A stretch of 64,000 bases of DNA from Nibrella saemangeumensis. Lineage in GTDB: Bacteria; Bacteroidota; Bacteroidia; Cytophagales; Spirosomataceae. Both the position numbers and the translations under genes were made by a program. Positions 43,619 to 52,243 of this stretch are shown here, piece by piece; position 1 is the stretch's first letter; every line of letters begins with the position of its first letter. The notes below the pieces were generated by a model. It had not been told where the DNA came from, ran no database searches, and saw only the letters and a list, made by a program, of their open reading frames with translations. The stretch is from the NCBI RefSeq assembly GCF_039541915.1, contig NZ_BAABHD010000024.1, positions 248,001-312,000 of the forward strand, given 5' to 3'.

Positions 43619-44961
43619 TTAGTTCTTACTGAATTTTTTCGAAGCCAGTACGCAGTCGTTCTGTTTGATTACCAACAGGTAAAGGCCGGACGACAGCGTG
43701 TAAACCGGCAGCCTGACACCGTCGGCGATGACTTCCATTTTTTCAGCCCGATACAGCCGGCCGCCAGCTGATACAAACGTGACGGAAATAGTGGCAGCAT
43801 CAACATCTGACGGGAGAGTAACGCTAACGTAATTCTCTGCCGGATTCGGATAGATCTGCCATGGAGTAGACGTTTCCATCGCAACACCCACCCGACCCCG
43901 GCTGTTATTAACCGAAATGGCGAACGTGGTTGTGACAAACTGTCCACCCGGATCGACGGCCCGCACCGTTACTTTCGCATTTCCCGGCTTCCTGGGCGTT
44001 CCGGCAATAACAAGGCCCGTCGCCGAGAGACCATCCGGTAAACCGCTGATCTGGTAAGTCAGCGCATCGCGTCCGGATCGCTGAAGGTGCTGGCCGGGAT
44101 GCTGTAGTTGAAAGCCGTGCCCACCGTAGCGTTCTGATTCGGGATGGGGCTGGCTACCACCGGTGCGCGGTTGGCCGGTGGTACACTGCCGGGGTAGAGC
44201 CGTTCTCTGGGTACGATCACCGCCGAGCCGCTGCCGGGCACCACCCAGTACAGCAGCGCCTGAGCGCCACCGTAGGCTTCGTAGTACTCCACCTTGATGT
44301 CGTACTTCTGGCCGGCCGTCAGGCTGATGCTACCCTCCTTTGGCGTAGGCCCCTGATCGGCCCAGTTATCGATCAGCAGCTGGTTAGTGACCCACACGCG
44401 GGTACCATCATCGTTGTTGGTGCGGAAGCTGTACGTGCCTGTTACCGGCGCTACGAATAAACCATTCGGATCGGTCGCCTTCACCGTTATTGTAGCGGTA
44501 CCCGCCGTAGTCGGTGTGCCGGAAATGGTCAGCCCGTTAACCGACAGGCCTGCCGGGAGACCGGTAACCTGAAAGGACAGAACATCGTGATTGGGGTCCG
44601 AAAACGTAGTAAACGGAATAGTATAACCTGCTATAGCCGCCTGATCGCTGATGGTGCGCGCTACCACCGGCGCCTGATTGGGAACCGGAAAACCCGGCTG
44701 ATAGGGATTGGCAGCTTTGATAAATGACTCGGTTATGGCGTCGGCCCACATTTGGGCCGCTTTCGCCATTCCGGTATCGGTCAGGTGAACCTCATCATAG
44801 CGGTCGGCTGGGTTTAAACCGGCATCGTAATCCGGTCCCGGAAAGTTGTAGCTGCTCTGGGCCACCTGCTCCTGCACCTGCCGGATGTGGTATTGCGGAT
44901 TGGAATAGAGGTAGGGGGTATGCCGGTTGATAACCGCCTTGACGGGAAACCAGCCTGGCAG
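43619..44961 (-). pseudogene. Remnant of a type IX secreted SGNH-hydrolase/Ig/PA14 protein
   Basis: Three lesions are visible. The 5' part is missing: the frame opens at 44961, just after a TAA at 44962-44964, with only the last SGNH-esterase block (DEVHLTDTG, with the catalytic His). An Ig-like domain then runs into the second half of a PA14 domain (APVTGTYSF, RTNNDDGTRVWV) near 44450, lacking the first half of PA14. Finally, a one-base deletion near 44070 turns FSDPDGDALTY into FSDPDAMR and a stop; the frame continues as the rest of a second Ig domain and a type IX sorting domain (WQIYPNPAENYVSV). The intact ancestor would be a secreted carbohydrate esterase. Confidence 0.85.
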
Positions 44962-45121
44962 TTATGGAAGTGATCGCGGGGCCCGCTATATGTATTAAGT
45001 GTTATTGCTTAATTAATAAATCAGAACCTCTTGATACAACAATAATTTAGTAAACGGTAATCCTATATTTCGGAACATGAAGAAACAGCCCCGGGGTTAT
45101 GCAAGCCAATAGTTGTTTGAC

Positions 45122-46924
45122 TCAAACCAAAGAAGCCGGCGGATATATTTTGTTGATTATTTCCTGATATTTCTCCAGAATAACCTTTCGTTTGAGCTTC
45201 AGCGTAGGGGTCAGTTCGCCCCCATCTACGGTCCACTCCCTAGGTAACAATTCAAACTTTTTAACCTGCTCTACCTGATTGAGCTGAGGATTGTAGTGGT
45301 TGATGGCTTCGCGAATCAGACCCACCACGCTTTTATCGCTAACGACGACCTCATTACCCGGATAAGTCCGGCCAGTCTCCTTGAACCACTCCCTGATTTT
45401 GTTGAAAGCCGGCACAATGAGCGCCGAAACGAATTTCTGGTCGGCCCCCACTACCATGATCTGCTCAATCCAGGGGCTCTCCACCAGTTTGTTCTCAATG
45501 GGCTGCGGGGCGACGTATTTGCCGCCACTGGTCTTGAATATCTCTTTTTTGCGGTCGGTGATCTTCAGGAATTTACCGTCGACCAGCTCGCCGATGTCGC
45601 CGGTACGGAACCACTCACCCACAAAGACATCAGCCGTCAGGTCGGGGCGTTTGTAGTAACCCATCATCACGTTCGGCCCTTTCACGAGGATTTCGCCGTC
45701 TTCGGCAATCTTCACCTGTACGTCTTTCAGCAGCGGCCCTACGGTGCCAAACATCCGGTTTTCTTCTTTGAACCGATTGCCACTGATGACCGGCGACGTC
45801 TCAGTGAGGCCGTAGCCTTCCATCACCACAATTTTGGCGGCCGTAAAGATGCGGAGCAGTTTCACCTGACAGGCGGCCGCACCGGTAATGATGGCTTTTA
45901 CGTTACCGCCCAGTGCCTCACGCCATTTGCTGAAGATGAGCCGGTCGGCCAGCGCCAGTTGTGCCCGGTACCCCAGCGACAAGGGCGCGTTGATCTCGTA
46001 CCGCTTTGCCAGATCGACCGACCAGTGGAACAGCTTCTGTTTAATGCCGGTCAGCTGGGCCCCTTTGGCCATAATGCCTTCGTAAACTTTCTCCAGCAGC
46101 CGGGGTACGGTAGTAAACACCGTCGGGTTTACTTCCCGCAGGTTTTCGCCGATGGTTTCCATGCCCTCGGCGTAGTAGATGGAGCAGCCCATATAGAGGT
46201 AACAATAGGTGGCAGTCCGCTCAAAGGCATGGTTCAGGGGCAGGAAACTCAGCGCCCGCTGGCCGGTAATGCCGATTTCATCGAACAGCTGAAAGCTGCT
46301 GAAGACGTTGCTGAGTATGTTTTTGTGCGACAACATCACGCCCTTGGGCACCCCGGTAGTACCGGAAGTATAAATAATGGTCGCCAGGTCTTCACTGCGG
46401 ATGGTGTCACTGACCCGTTTGATATGCTCGGCCAGGGAAGGAGTTACCTCGTCCAGCATGGAGGTCCAGTGCGGCAGGTTATCCTCCTGCTCAAACGTGT
46501 AAATACCCTGCAGGGCGGGCAGCGACGCCCGCAGGCTGTCGACCTTCTGGTACAGTTCTTTATCGTTGACGAAGACGTATTTGACGGCGGCATCCTGCAG
46601 CACAAACTGCATCTCGCCGGCGGTTATGGTCGGGTAAAACGGGGTCAGCACCGCCCCGATCTGCTGCACGGCCAGGTCAAGCATCACCCACTCCGGCCGG
46701 TTTTTGCTGATCACTGCTACTTTGTCGCGTTTCTCCACGCTCATATCACTGGCCAAAACCCCCAGGTTGAGCAGACCGGCGCTCAGCTGGTTAACGAGGT
46801 TCCGAACCTCCTGGGTGCTGTAGGTCTTCCATTGGCCGTTCTCTTTAGCCGCCAGGGCGTCGGTCAGCGGGTGGTGTTCCTGCTGGTATTGCAGGCAGTC
46901 GAACAATCGTCTGGGTTCTTTCAT
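45122..46924 (-). CDS. Long-chain fatty acid-CoA ligase (AMP-forming)
   Basis: Cytosolic or membrane-associated acyl-CoA synthetase of 600 residues. The ATP/AMP signature is IIYTSGTTGVPKG (about residue 183); the later GYGLTETSPVISG and the hinge-region WFRTGDIGELVDGKFLKITDRKKE are complete, and the C-terminal lysine region follows. This is the long-form FadD/FAA-like group common in Bacteroidota. It activates fatty acids for beta-oxidation or lipid synthesis. It stands alone, with a 275-bp gap to the divergent operon upstream. Confidence 0.94.
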   Translation of the reverse strand: MKEPRRLFDCLQYQQEHHPLTDALAAKENGQWKTYSTQEVRNLVNQLSAGLLNLGVLASDMSVEKRDKVAVISKNRPEWVMLDLAVQQIGAVLTPFYPTITAGEMQFVLQDAAVKYVFVNDKELYQKVDSLRASLPALQGIYTFEQEDNLPHWTSMLDEVTPSLAEHIKRVSDTIRSEDLATIIYTSGTTGVPKGVMLSHKNILSNVFSSFQLFDEIGITGQRALSFLPLNHAFERTATYCYLYMGCSIYYAEGMETIGENLREVNPTVFTTVPRLLEKVYEGIMAKGAQLTGIKQKLFHWSVDLAKRYEINAPLSLGYRAQLALADRLIFSKWREALGGNVKAIITGAAACQVKLLRIFTAAKIVVMEGYGLTETSPVISGNRFKEENRMFGTVGPLLKDVQVKIAEDGEILVKGPNVMMGYYKRPDLTADVFVGEWFRTGDIGELVDGKFLKITDRKKEIFKTSGGKYVAPQPIENKLVESPWIEQIMVVGADQKFVSALIVPAFNKIREWFKETGRTYPGNEVVVSDKSVVGLIREAINHYNPQLNQVEQVKKFELLPREWTVDGGELTPTLKLKRKVILEKYQEIINKIYPPASLV

Positions 46925-47104
46925 CGCGGTCTCCGTAAGCTTCGCCCACTCCTGGGCAAGGGTTCAGGCTATTCAACTAATTTCTGCCTTTTTCGTCCCA
47001 AAAAGAAGAAAAATTCAACGCCTGTGCCCGTTTGTTGCTAGGATCATGCATACCTGATTCAATAATTAAACGGGAATTGAGACTTGGGCCCCGATAAACA
47101 AGGT

Positions 47105-47141
47105 TTTACAGTTCCTTTACAATGTTTTACAAGCCTTTACC
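47105..47141 (+). promoter_or_regulatory. Four helically phased TTTAC repeats upstream of the transmembrane-regulator operon
   Basis: TTTACA at 47105, 47116 and 47126 and TTTACC at 47136 are direct repeats spaced 11, 10 and 10 bp apart, one DNA turn each. Head-to-tail half-sites at this spacing are how OmpR/PhoB-type winged helices bind. The operon downstream encodes such a domain (48134-49063), so autoregulation is a reasonable guess. The repeats end 57 bp before the first ATG. Confidence 0.55.
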
Positions 47142-47198
47142 CGTGGCCGTTCGCGTTTCTCCTACATTCGTTTCGTTCTATCAAACACAAGGAGAATT

Positions 47199-47609
47199 AT
47201 GAAAAATAGAATTCGATGGAGTCTCGTCATCTGCGGCTGTATGCTGTCCAGCCTCTGCGCCGGCCAATCTTCGTTCTCCAACTGCACTGCCGCTTTTTTG
47301 GGAGACAAAATGGTGGTAGACGAGTACAGCCCCAAAGGCAAATGCGTGGTGGCAGCCACCGCCACCGGGCAGCTGACCCTCTACACGGTGAATCTGTCGC
47401 GTACCGAAAGCAAACGGGTGGAGCCGGTTCCGTTCCAGATTGCCATCCGCGACAAAGACACCAAAACCCTGACCATGTACTCGAAGGAAAACCTCCGGCA
47501 GGTTGATATCCGGCGGGTGCTGGCGCGATGCAGAAAAGGCGACGCAATTGTGTTGCTGACGCTGGACAACCGGTACGCCTTACCCCATAACGAAATTCTG
47601 GTGCAGTAA
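47199..47609 (+). CDS. Small secreted protein, unknown family (operon gene 1)
   Basis: A 136-residue protein with a signal peptide (about 1-21, ending SLCAGQ). The mature part (about 115 residues) is beta-rich with three cysteines, in SNCTAAFLG, KGKCVVAA and ARCRKGD, which could form a disulfide in the periplasm. It has motifs of alternating charged and hydrophobic strands (PFQIAIRDKDTKTLTMYS) but no recognised family. It shares length, signal peptide and a similar C-terminal 'RKGDAIVLLTLDNR' layout with the next gene, which has PGDELVIDPVRPAD, so they may be distant paralogues. First of three genes with the transmembrane regulator. Confidence 0.75.
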   Translation: MKNRIRWSLVICGCMLSSLCAGQSSFSNCTAAFLGDKMVVDEYSPKGKCVVAATATGQLTLYTVNLSRTESKRVEPVPFQIAIRDKDTKTLTMYSKENLRQVDIRRVLARCRKGDAIVLLTLDNRYALPHNEILVQ

Positions 47610-47637
47610 CGAAAGCGCATGTAACCCCAATCATCCC

Positions 47638-48078
47638 ATGAAAAATCAACTGATCCTGGCCGGTGTGGCCACCCTGTTTATGTCCCTGGCCGGTGCCTTT
47701 ACCGCAACAATACGCCCTGACGAACCGGCCCCCGGCATCGTCTATAGCTCGTTGTTGCTGAACGGAAAACCCCTGGAGATTGCCACATTTTCCCGGTATA
47801 GCCGGGGTATCCTGCGGTTAGCCGTCGGCAACGCGGTTGCTGCGGAGGCCGTCGACGTGCCGTTCCGGGTTTATCTGCAGCGAAATGGCCGGGTTGTTCC
47901 GATCGGCCAGTCTGACAGCAACCAGACACTCTACGAAGTTGATCTCTATCCGGTGCTGTCGCTGGCGGTACCCGGTGATGAGCTGGTCATAGACCCGGTG
48001 CGGCCCGCCGACAAAGCGGCTAAACGGGTGCTCAGGGTTCACATAAACTGGCTTGTTCTAAAAGGAGATGGGTGTTAA
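47638..48078 (+). CDS. Small secreted protein, unknown family (operon gene 2)
   Basis: A 146-residue protein with a signal peptide (about 1-22). The mature part has beta-strand patterns such as YSSLLLNGKPLEIATFSR, VPFRVYLQRNGRVV and DLYPVLSLAVPGDELVIDP. The PGDELVI block may correspond to the RKGDAIVLL block of gene 1. It ends with an unpaired Cys (KGDGC). It lies 28 bp after gene 1 and 55 bp before the transmembrane regulator, with a hairpin in the second gap. It may be a ligand or helper of the sensor's periplasmic domain; this is inferred from context only. Confidence 0.72.
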   Translation: MKNQLILAGVATLFMSLAGAFTATIRPDEPAPGIVYSSLLLNGKPLEIATFSRYSRGILRLAVGNAVAAEAVDVPFRVYLQRNGRVVPIGQSDSNQTLYEVDLYPVLSLAVPGDELVIDPVRPADKAAKRVLRVHINWLVLKGDGC

Positions 48079-48088
48079 CTTACGCCAC

Positions 48089-48110
48089 CCTAAGCGAGTC
48101 TCCGCTTAGG
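48089..48110 (+). promoter_or_regulatory. Hairpin between secreted protein and transmembrane regulator
   Basis: CCTAAGCG (48089-48096) and CGCTTAGG (48103-48110) form an 8-bp perfect stem with a 6-nt loop. No T-run follows. It could be an mRNA processing or stability element that lowers regulator output relative to the secreted proteins, or an operator. Confidence 0.5.
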
Positions 48111-48133
48111 ATGCCACAAAAACCGGCCATACG

Positions 48134-49063
48134 ATGCAAAAAGCAGCTACGTCATTCCCCCGCCCCGTTATCGGGATCATTGGCGTGCTGCTGATCAGTC
48201 TGCTGTTTGTCCTTTTTATCCAGCTAACTCCCACTACCCCGCCGGCCAACAGCCCGCGCTTTGCCGAAAAAGTGAACCTGGCCCTGCGCCGGACCGCCCA
48301 TCACCTGCTGGTCAAAGCCGGGGACACTACCTCCCGGATTCCGCCGGTGCAGCAGGCCGATGACCACACATTTATGATCCGGCTGGAGCGTGCATTTGAT
48401 TACCAGCCGCTGCCTGCCCTGCTGCAGGCGTCCCTTGACCGGCACGGCATCAGCACCCCGTACGACGTAGCCGTGCTGGACTGCGCTAAAGGAGAGCTTC
48501 AGTTGGGGTATACCATCCGGGATCTTACCGGCCAGGAGCCCGTTCCCTGCGGAGGCCGCGATCAGCAATCCGGCTGTTATACCCTGAAAGTTACCTTTAC
48601 GCCCCCGGAGGCCGTGCCGCCACAGACGTCGCTATGGTGGGTGTTAGCCATCACCGGGCTGTTTGCCGGAGTAGCCTACACCGTTTGGCGGAACGTAGCG
48701 CCATCAGCGCCGTCCGGCCCGGCTCCTGTTGTTGCGGCATCCGATAGCCCCCAGCCGCTGCGGTTCGGCAACTCCAGCTTCGACCCGGCCAACCAGCGGC
48801 TGATGTCGGGCACTACTCAACATGAGCTGACCTACCGTGAAGCCAAGCTGCTGCACCTGTTTGTCAGCCACCCCAACCAGGTGCTGGAGCGGGAATACAT
48901 CCTCAAATCGGTTTGGGAAGATGAAGGTATTATTGTAGGGCGCAGCGCCGACGTCTTTGTCTCCCGCCTGCGCAAACTCCTCCAGGCCGACCCGGCGGTT
49001 CGCATCGCGGCCGTGCATGGTGTCGGGTACCGGCTGGAAATCCGTCCCGACAACCAGGCATAA
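48134..49063 (+). CDS. Transmembrane transcription factor with periplasmic sensor and C-terminal winged helix
   Basis: A 309-residue one-component regulator. Helix 1 (about 12-30) leads to a periplasmic region (about 31-165) with conserved-looking FAEKVNLALRRTAHHLL, TSRIPPVQQADDHTF and FDYQPLPALLQ segments and three cysteines, then helix 2 (about 167-187), a Pro/Ala linker and a C-terminal OmpR-type winged-helix domain (about 210-305; ELTYREAKLLHLFVSHPNQV, SVWEDEGIIVGRSADVFVSRLRKLL, HGVGYRLEI). The layout is ToxR/CadC-like in principle, but the DNA-binding domain is at the C-terminus. The periplasmic part resembles sensor regions of Bacteroidota histidine kinases. There is no receiver domain and no kinase. 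Confidence 0.85.
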   Translation: MQKAATSFPRPVIGIIGVLLISLLFVLFIQLTPTTPPANSPRFAEKVNLALRRTAHHLLVKAGDTTSRIPPVQQADDHTFMIRLERAFDYQPLPALLQASLDRHGISTPYDVAVLDCAKGELQLGYTIRDLTGQEPVPCGGRDQQSGCYTLKVTFTPPEAVPPQTSLWWVLAITGLFAGVAYTVWRNVAPSAPSGPAPVVAASDSPQPLRFGNSSFDPANQRLMSGTTQHELTYREAKLLHLFVSHPNQVLEREYILKSVWEDEGIIVGRSADVFVSRLRKLLQADPAVRIAAVHGVGYRLEIRPDNQA

Positions 49064-49096
49064 ACACCGGCCCCTGTCCCCTACCGGACGACCGAA

Positions 49097-49112
49097 TGTC
49101 CGAAATCGGACA
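49097..49112. promoter_or_regulatory. Palindrome upstream of the padR-permease operon
   Basis: TGTCCGA-AA-TCGGACA has 7-bp perfect arms. Another half-site CGGAC lies at 49085-49089. Its centre is about 95 bp before the predicted sigma-54 start, a typical distance for an enhancer-binding activator site. Confidence 0.45.
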
Positions 49113-49174
49113 CCGCCCCGTCTCTACTTCCCCTAAAAAGCCCTTGGTTTGCTGGAATCGGCGGTAAAAAATTG

Positions 49175-49189
49175 TGGCAAAGCATTTGT
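49175..49189 (+). promoter_or_regulatory. Sigma-54-like -24/-12 promoter
   Basis: TGGCAAAGCATTTGT matches TGGCAC-N5-TTGC at the GG and TTG positions with correct spacing; the final C of the -12 GC is T. Transcription would start near 49200, 19 bp before the PadR ATG. Confidence 0.4.
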
Positions 49190-49218
49190 TCATCAAAAAT
49201 AGAACTAATAGATTCTGT

Positions 49219-49557
49219 ATGAAGCGGACGTACCTGGGCGAGTTTGAGGAGGTAGTTTTGCTGATTGTGGCCATTCTGGAAGGCGACGCTTATTCGGTGG
49301 CCATTACCCACGAAATTGCGGAGCAAACCGGCCGCTCCGTTCGGCTGAATCAGATCCACGCGGCCCTGCAGCGGCTGGAAGAGAAGGGCATGGTCCGCTC
49401 CGAAATGGGTGAACCAACCCGCGAGCGTGGGGGCCGGCGCAAACGGCTGTTCGCCGTCACCGACACGGGCCGGCAAACCTTACAGGATATTCAGGCTATC
49501 CGGGCGAACCTGTGGGACAAAGTACCGAATTCGCCCAATAACGTAACTAACGCATGA
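49219..49557 (+). CDS. PadR family transcriptional regulator
   Basis: A 112-residue winged-helix regulator of the PadR family. MKRTYLGEFEEVVLLIVAIL is followed by the wing helices YSVAITHEIAEQTGRSVRLNQIHAALQRLEEKGMV, the REGGRRKRLFAVTDTG-type wing, and a short C-terminal dimer helix. In this phylum such PadR genes are paired with FtsX-type permeases and probably repress them. It overlaps the next ORF by 4 bp (ATGA). The ATG at 49219 is preferred to a GTG at 49174, which lies within the predicted promoter. Confidence 0.92.
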   Translation: MKRTYLGEFEEVVLLIVAILEGDAYSVAITHEIAEQTGRSVRLNQIHAALQRLEEKGMVRSEMGEPTRERGGRRKRLFAVTDTGRQTLQDIQAIRANLWDKVPNSPNNVTNA

Positions 49558-52229
49558 GGCCATCCCGCCCTCCCCAACCGCCCGCCTGGGCCAACCGGTT
49601 TCTGGAATGGATGCTACCCCCGCAGGGGGTCGAAGATGTGCTGGGCGACCTCCACGAGGAGTTTGCCTATCAGGTGGAGCATATCGGCGAACGTCGCGCC
49701 CGCTGGCGCTACCTGCAGGAGGTCTTTGGGTATGCGCTGCACAGTACCGGTCTGCACCGGACCCCATCGCCATTTGACCTCCGCCCCCAGCACGAGAACT
49801 ATCCTAAACCACTCTCCCCTGATATGCTCCGGAATTACCTTAAAATTGCCCAGCGCAACCTATGGCGGCACCGCACCGTCAACGCCATCAGCATTGCCGG
49901 ACTATCCATTGGGCTGGCCTGCGGTCTGGTTATCTTCCTGCTGGTCAGCTACCTGTTCAGCTTCGACCGCTACCACCAGAAAGCGGACCGTACCTACTGG
50001 CTTGTCACGGACATTAAGCACGAAAACATTGTTCCGGCCGATGCGGTACCGCGACCCTTAGGCGAGGTGCTGCGCCGGGAGTATCCGTTTGTGGAAAGCG
50101 CGGTACGGCTGGAGAATATACATGGGCGCATTGTCAGCGTACCGGATGGCAACGGTGGTTTTCTCAGGAAATTTGACGAAAGCCAGAACCTCTGTTTCAC
50201 CGAACCGCAGTTCTTTACCGTTTTTGATGTGCAGTGGGTGAGTGGGAATAGTAAAACAGCGCTGACAGCCCCAAATACGGTGGTGTTGTCGGAACGGTAC
50301 GCCCAAAAGTATTTTGATACCGAGAACCCCATTGGCCGGGTACTCCGCTTTGATAACCAGACGGATCTTGCGGTTGCCGGTATCATCAAAAATCCACCGG
50401 CCAACACGAAGCTCAGCTACGACATGCTCATCTCTTACGGCACCATACCGGGGCTGCTGGGCGAGCGGGGGGCGCAAGCCCTGCAGGACTGGGGGCATGT
50501 TCCTGCCATGTGTTTCGTCACCCTGCGCGAGGGTACGCCGGTTGGCCGGCTGCAGGATGCCCTGCCCGCGATTCGGCAGAAATACATGAGTCCGCAGGAG
50601 GCTAAAGCCTTCGACTTCCACGTATTACCGCTTACCGAATTGAGTCACGACCCCAAGTACGGGGGGCCCGCCCACCGGCCAATTTTATACGCTCTTATGG
50701 CCGTGGGCCTTTTTCTGGTGATTGCCGCCTGCATTAACTTCATCAACCTCGCTACGGCCCACGCCCTGAAACGCTCAAAGGAAGTGGGAGTCCGGAAAGC
50801 AATGGGCAGCAGCCGACTACAACTTATAGCGCAATTTATGGTTGAAGCGGGTATCCTCACGGTAGCGGCCGTAGCGGTGGCGCTGGTGCTGACCCAACTC
50901 AGTCTGCCGGCCCTAAACCAGGCCCTGGCGATACTCCACGCTGATCTTTCTATCCTGGACCTGTTACGGCCGAAAACGCTGGTCTGGTTCACCGGCCTGA
51001 TTGCGGGTGTGATTGTCCTGGCCGGCTTGTATCCATCGCTGGTCGTGGCCGGATTTAACCCCGTGGCAGCGCTGCGCGGCCGGCTCACCACGCAGCAGGT
51101 AGGTGGTGTCTCGGTACGCCGGGGGCTGGTTGTGGTGCAATTCTGCATTACCCAGCTATTCATCATCGGCGTCATTGTCATGATGGCGCAGGTGCGGCAT
51201 ATGCAGCAGGCCGATCTGGGTTTCAGCAAAGACGCCATTCTGACGGTACCGGTTCCTGCCACCAGTGCCGTTAAACAGGAAACGCTCCGCAACCGACTGG
51301 CTCAGGTAGCGGGCGTTGACCAGGTCGCGCTGAGTTCCGACCCACCAGCTTCGTTCGGACGCATACCCACGCCGTTCACGTACGACACGCATACGGAGCC
51401 TGAGAAATTTCCGACGCTCGTCCGGGTAGGCGACATGAATTTCCTCCCGGTGTTTGACCTTACCCTGCTGGCCGGCCGCAACTTCCGCACCAACGACACC
51501 ACCAACAACGAAGCGATAATCAATGAAACCATGGTGAAGCAATTAGGCCTGCGTAGCCCCAAAGAGGTATTGGGCAAGCGGCTTACCGTTTGGGAAAGCG
51601 ATAAAACGATTGTCGGGGTAGTGGCCGATTTCCAGATGAATGAACTCCGCATGGGTGTACCGCCGACGACCATCGTCAACCACTACCGCGAACACCATAT
51701 TGCCGCGCTGAAGCTAAGTCCGCGCAACTTGCCCGCTACGGTTAAAGCAGTAGAAGCCGCCTGGAATGAGCAGTTTCCCGAGCATGTCTTCAAGGCAGAA
51801 TTTGTCGACGATATTCTGAACCGATTTTACCTCACCGAACGAATTCTGCTGGGCCTGATTCAAACCTTTTCGCTGGTTGCCATCCTCATCGGCTGCCTGG
51901 GGCTGTATGGACTGGTCGCGTTTATGGCCGAAGCGAAGACCAAAGAAATCGGCGTGCGCAAGGTGCTGGGCGCGAGTGCCGGGCAGTTGCTGTGGCTGTT
52001 TGGCCGGGAGTTTGCCAGATTGATGGTGATCGGGTTTGTAATAGCCGCTCCTCTGGGCTGGTTTCTGATGAACGGATGGCTGCAGAGCTACGTGTATCGC
52101 ATCGAATTCGGCTGGTGGGTATTTGCCCTTACGCTAGTCACCACGGTTCTGATTACGCTCCTGACCGTCTCCCGCGAATCACTGAAAGCCGCCTTGGCCA
52201 ACCCCTCGACTAGTCTGCGAAGTGAGTAG
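49554..52229 (+). CDS. FtsX-like ABC transporter permease with permease prefix domain
   Basis: Inner-membrane protein of 891 residues. The N-terminal soluble segment (about 1-80; FLEWMLPPQGVEDVLGDLHEEF) is the 'permease prefix domain 2' linked to PadR regulators. It is followed by two MacB-like periplasmic domains, each with a FtsX permease unit (helix 1 near 100-120; helices around 380-540 including HALKRSKEVGVRKAMG; helices around 770-880 including AKTKEIGVRKVLGAS). The cognate ATPase is not in the window. Such proteins may export or sense lipids, peptides or drugs; the substrate is unknown. Confidence 0.92.
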   Translation: MRPSRPPQPPAWANRFLEWMLPPQGVEDVLGDLHEEFAYQVEHIGERRARWRYLQEVFGYALHSTGLHRTPSPFDLRPQHENYPKPLSPDMLRNYLKIAQRNLWRHRTVNAISIAGLSIGLACGLVIFLLVSYLFSFDRYHQKADRTYWLVTDIKHENIVPADAVPRPLGEVLRREYPFVESAVRLENIHGRIVSVPDGNGGFLRKFDESQNLCFTEPQFFTVFDVQWVSGNSKTALTAPNTVVLSERYAQKYFDTENPIGRVLRFDNQTDLAVAGIIKNPPANTKLSYDMLISYGTIPGLLGERGAQALQDWGHVPAMCFVTLREGTPVGRLQDALPAIRQKYMSPQEAKAFDFHVLPLTELSHDPKYGGPAHRPILYALMAVGLFLVIAACINFINLATAHALKRSKEVGVRKAMGSSRLQLIAQFMVEAGILTVAAVAVALVLTQLSLPALNQALAILHADLSILDLLRPKTLVWFTGLIAGVIVLAGLYPSLVVAGFNPVAALRGRLTTQQVGGVSVRRGLVVVQFCITQLFIIGVIVMMAQVRHMQQADLGFSKDAILTVPVPATSAVKQETLRNRLAQVAGVDQVALSSDPPASFGRIPTPFTYDTHTEPEKFPTLVRVGDMNFLPVFDLTLLAGRNFRTNDTTNNEAIINETMVKQLGLRSPKEVLGKRLTVWESDKTIVGVVADFQMNELRMGVPPTTIVNHYREHHIAALKLSPRNLPATVKAVEAAWNEQFPEHVFKAEFVDDILNRFYLTERILLGLIQTFSLVAILIGCLGLYGLVAFMAEAKTKEIGVRKVLGASAGQLLWLFGREFARLMVIGFVIAAPLGWFLMNGWLQSYVYRIEFGWWVFALTLVTTVLITLLTVSRESLKAALANPSTSLRSE

Positions 52230-52243
52230 GTCTGCGCGTCGGC

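Noticed and set aside
45040..45110. Short plus-strand frame starting ATGAAGAAACAG near 45077
   Set aside because: Only 11 codons, no features; the gap between the secreted-protein remnant and the acyl-CoA ligase holds nothing else recognisable.
45296..47041. 581-codon plus-strand frame
   Set aside because: Long, but antisense to the acyl-CoA ligase with full AMP-binding motifs; its composition reflects the codon pattern of the opposite strand.
47105..47141. TTTAC repeats as a simple microsatellite
   Set aside because: The bases between repeats differ while the 10-11 bp phase is kept, which fits binding half-sites better than slippage repeats.
49174..49218. GTG start 15 codons upstream for PadR
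   Set aside because: The extension overlaps the sigma-54-like promoter and is not PadR-like; MKRTYLGEFEE is the usual N-terminus.
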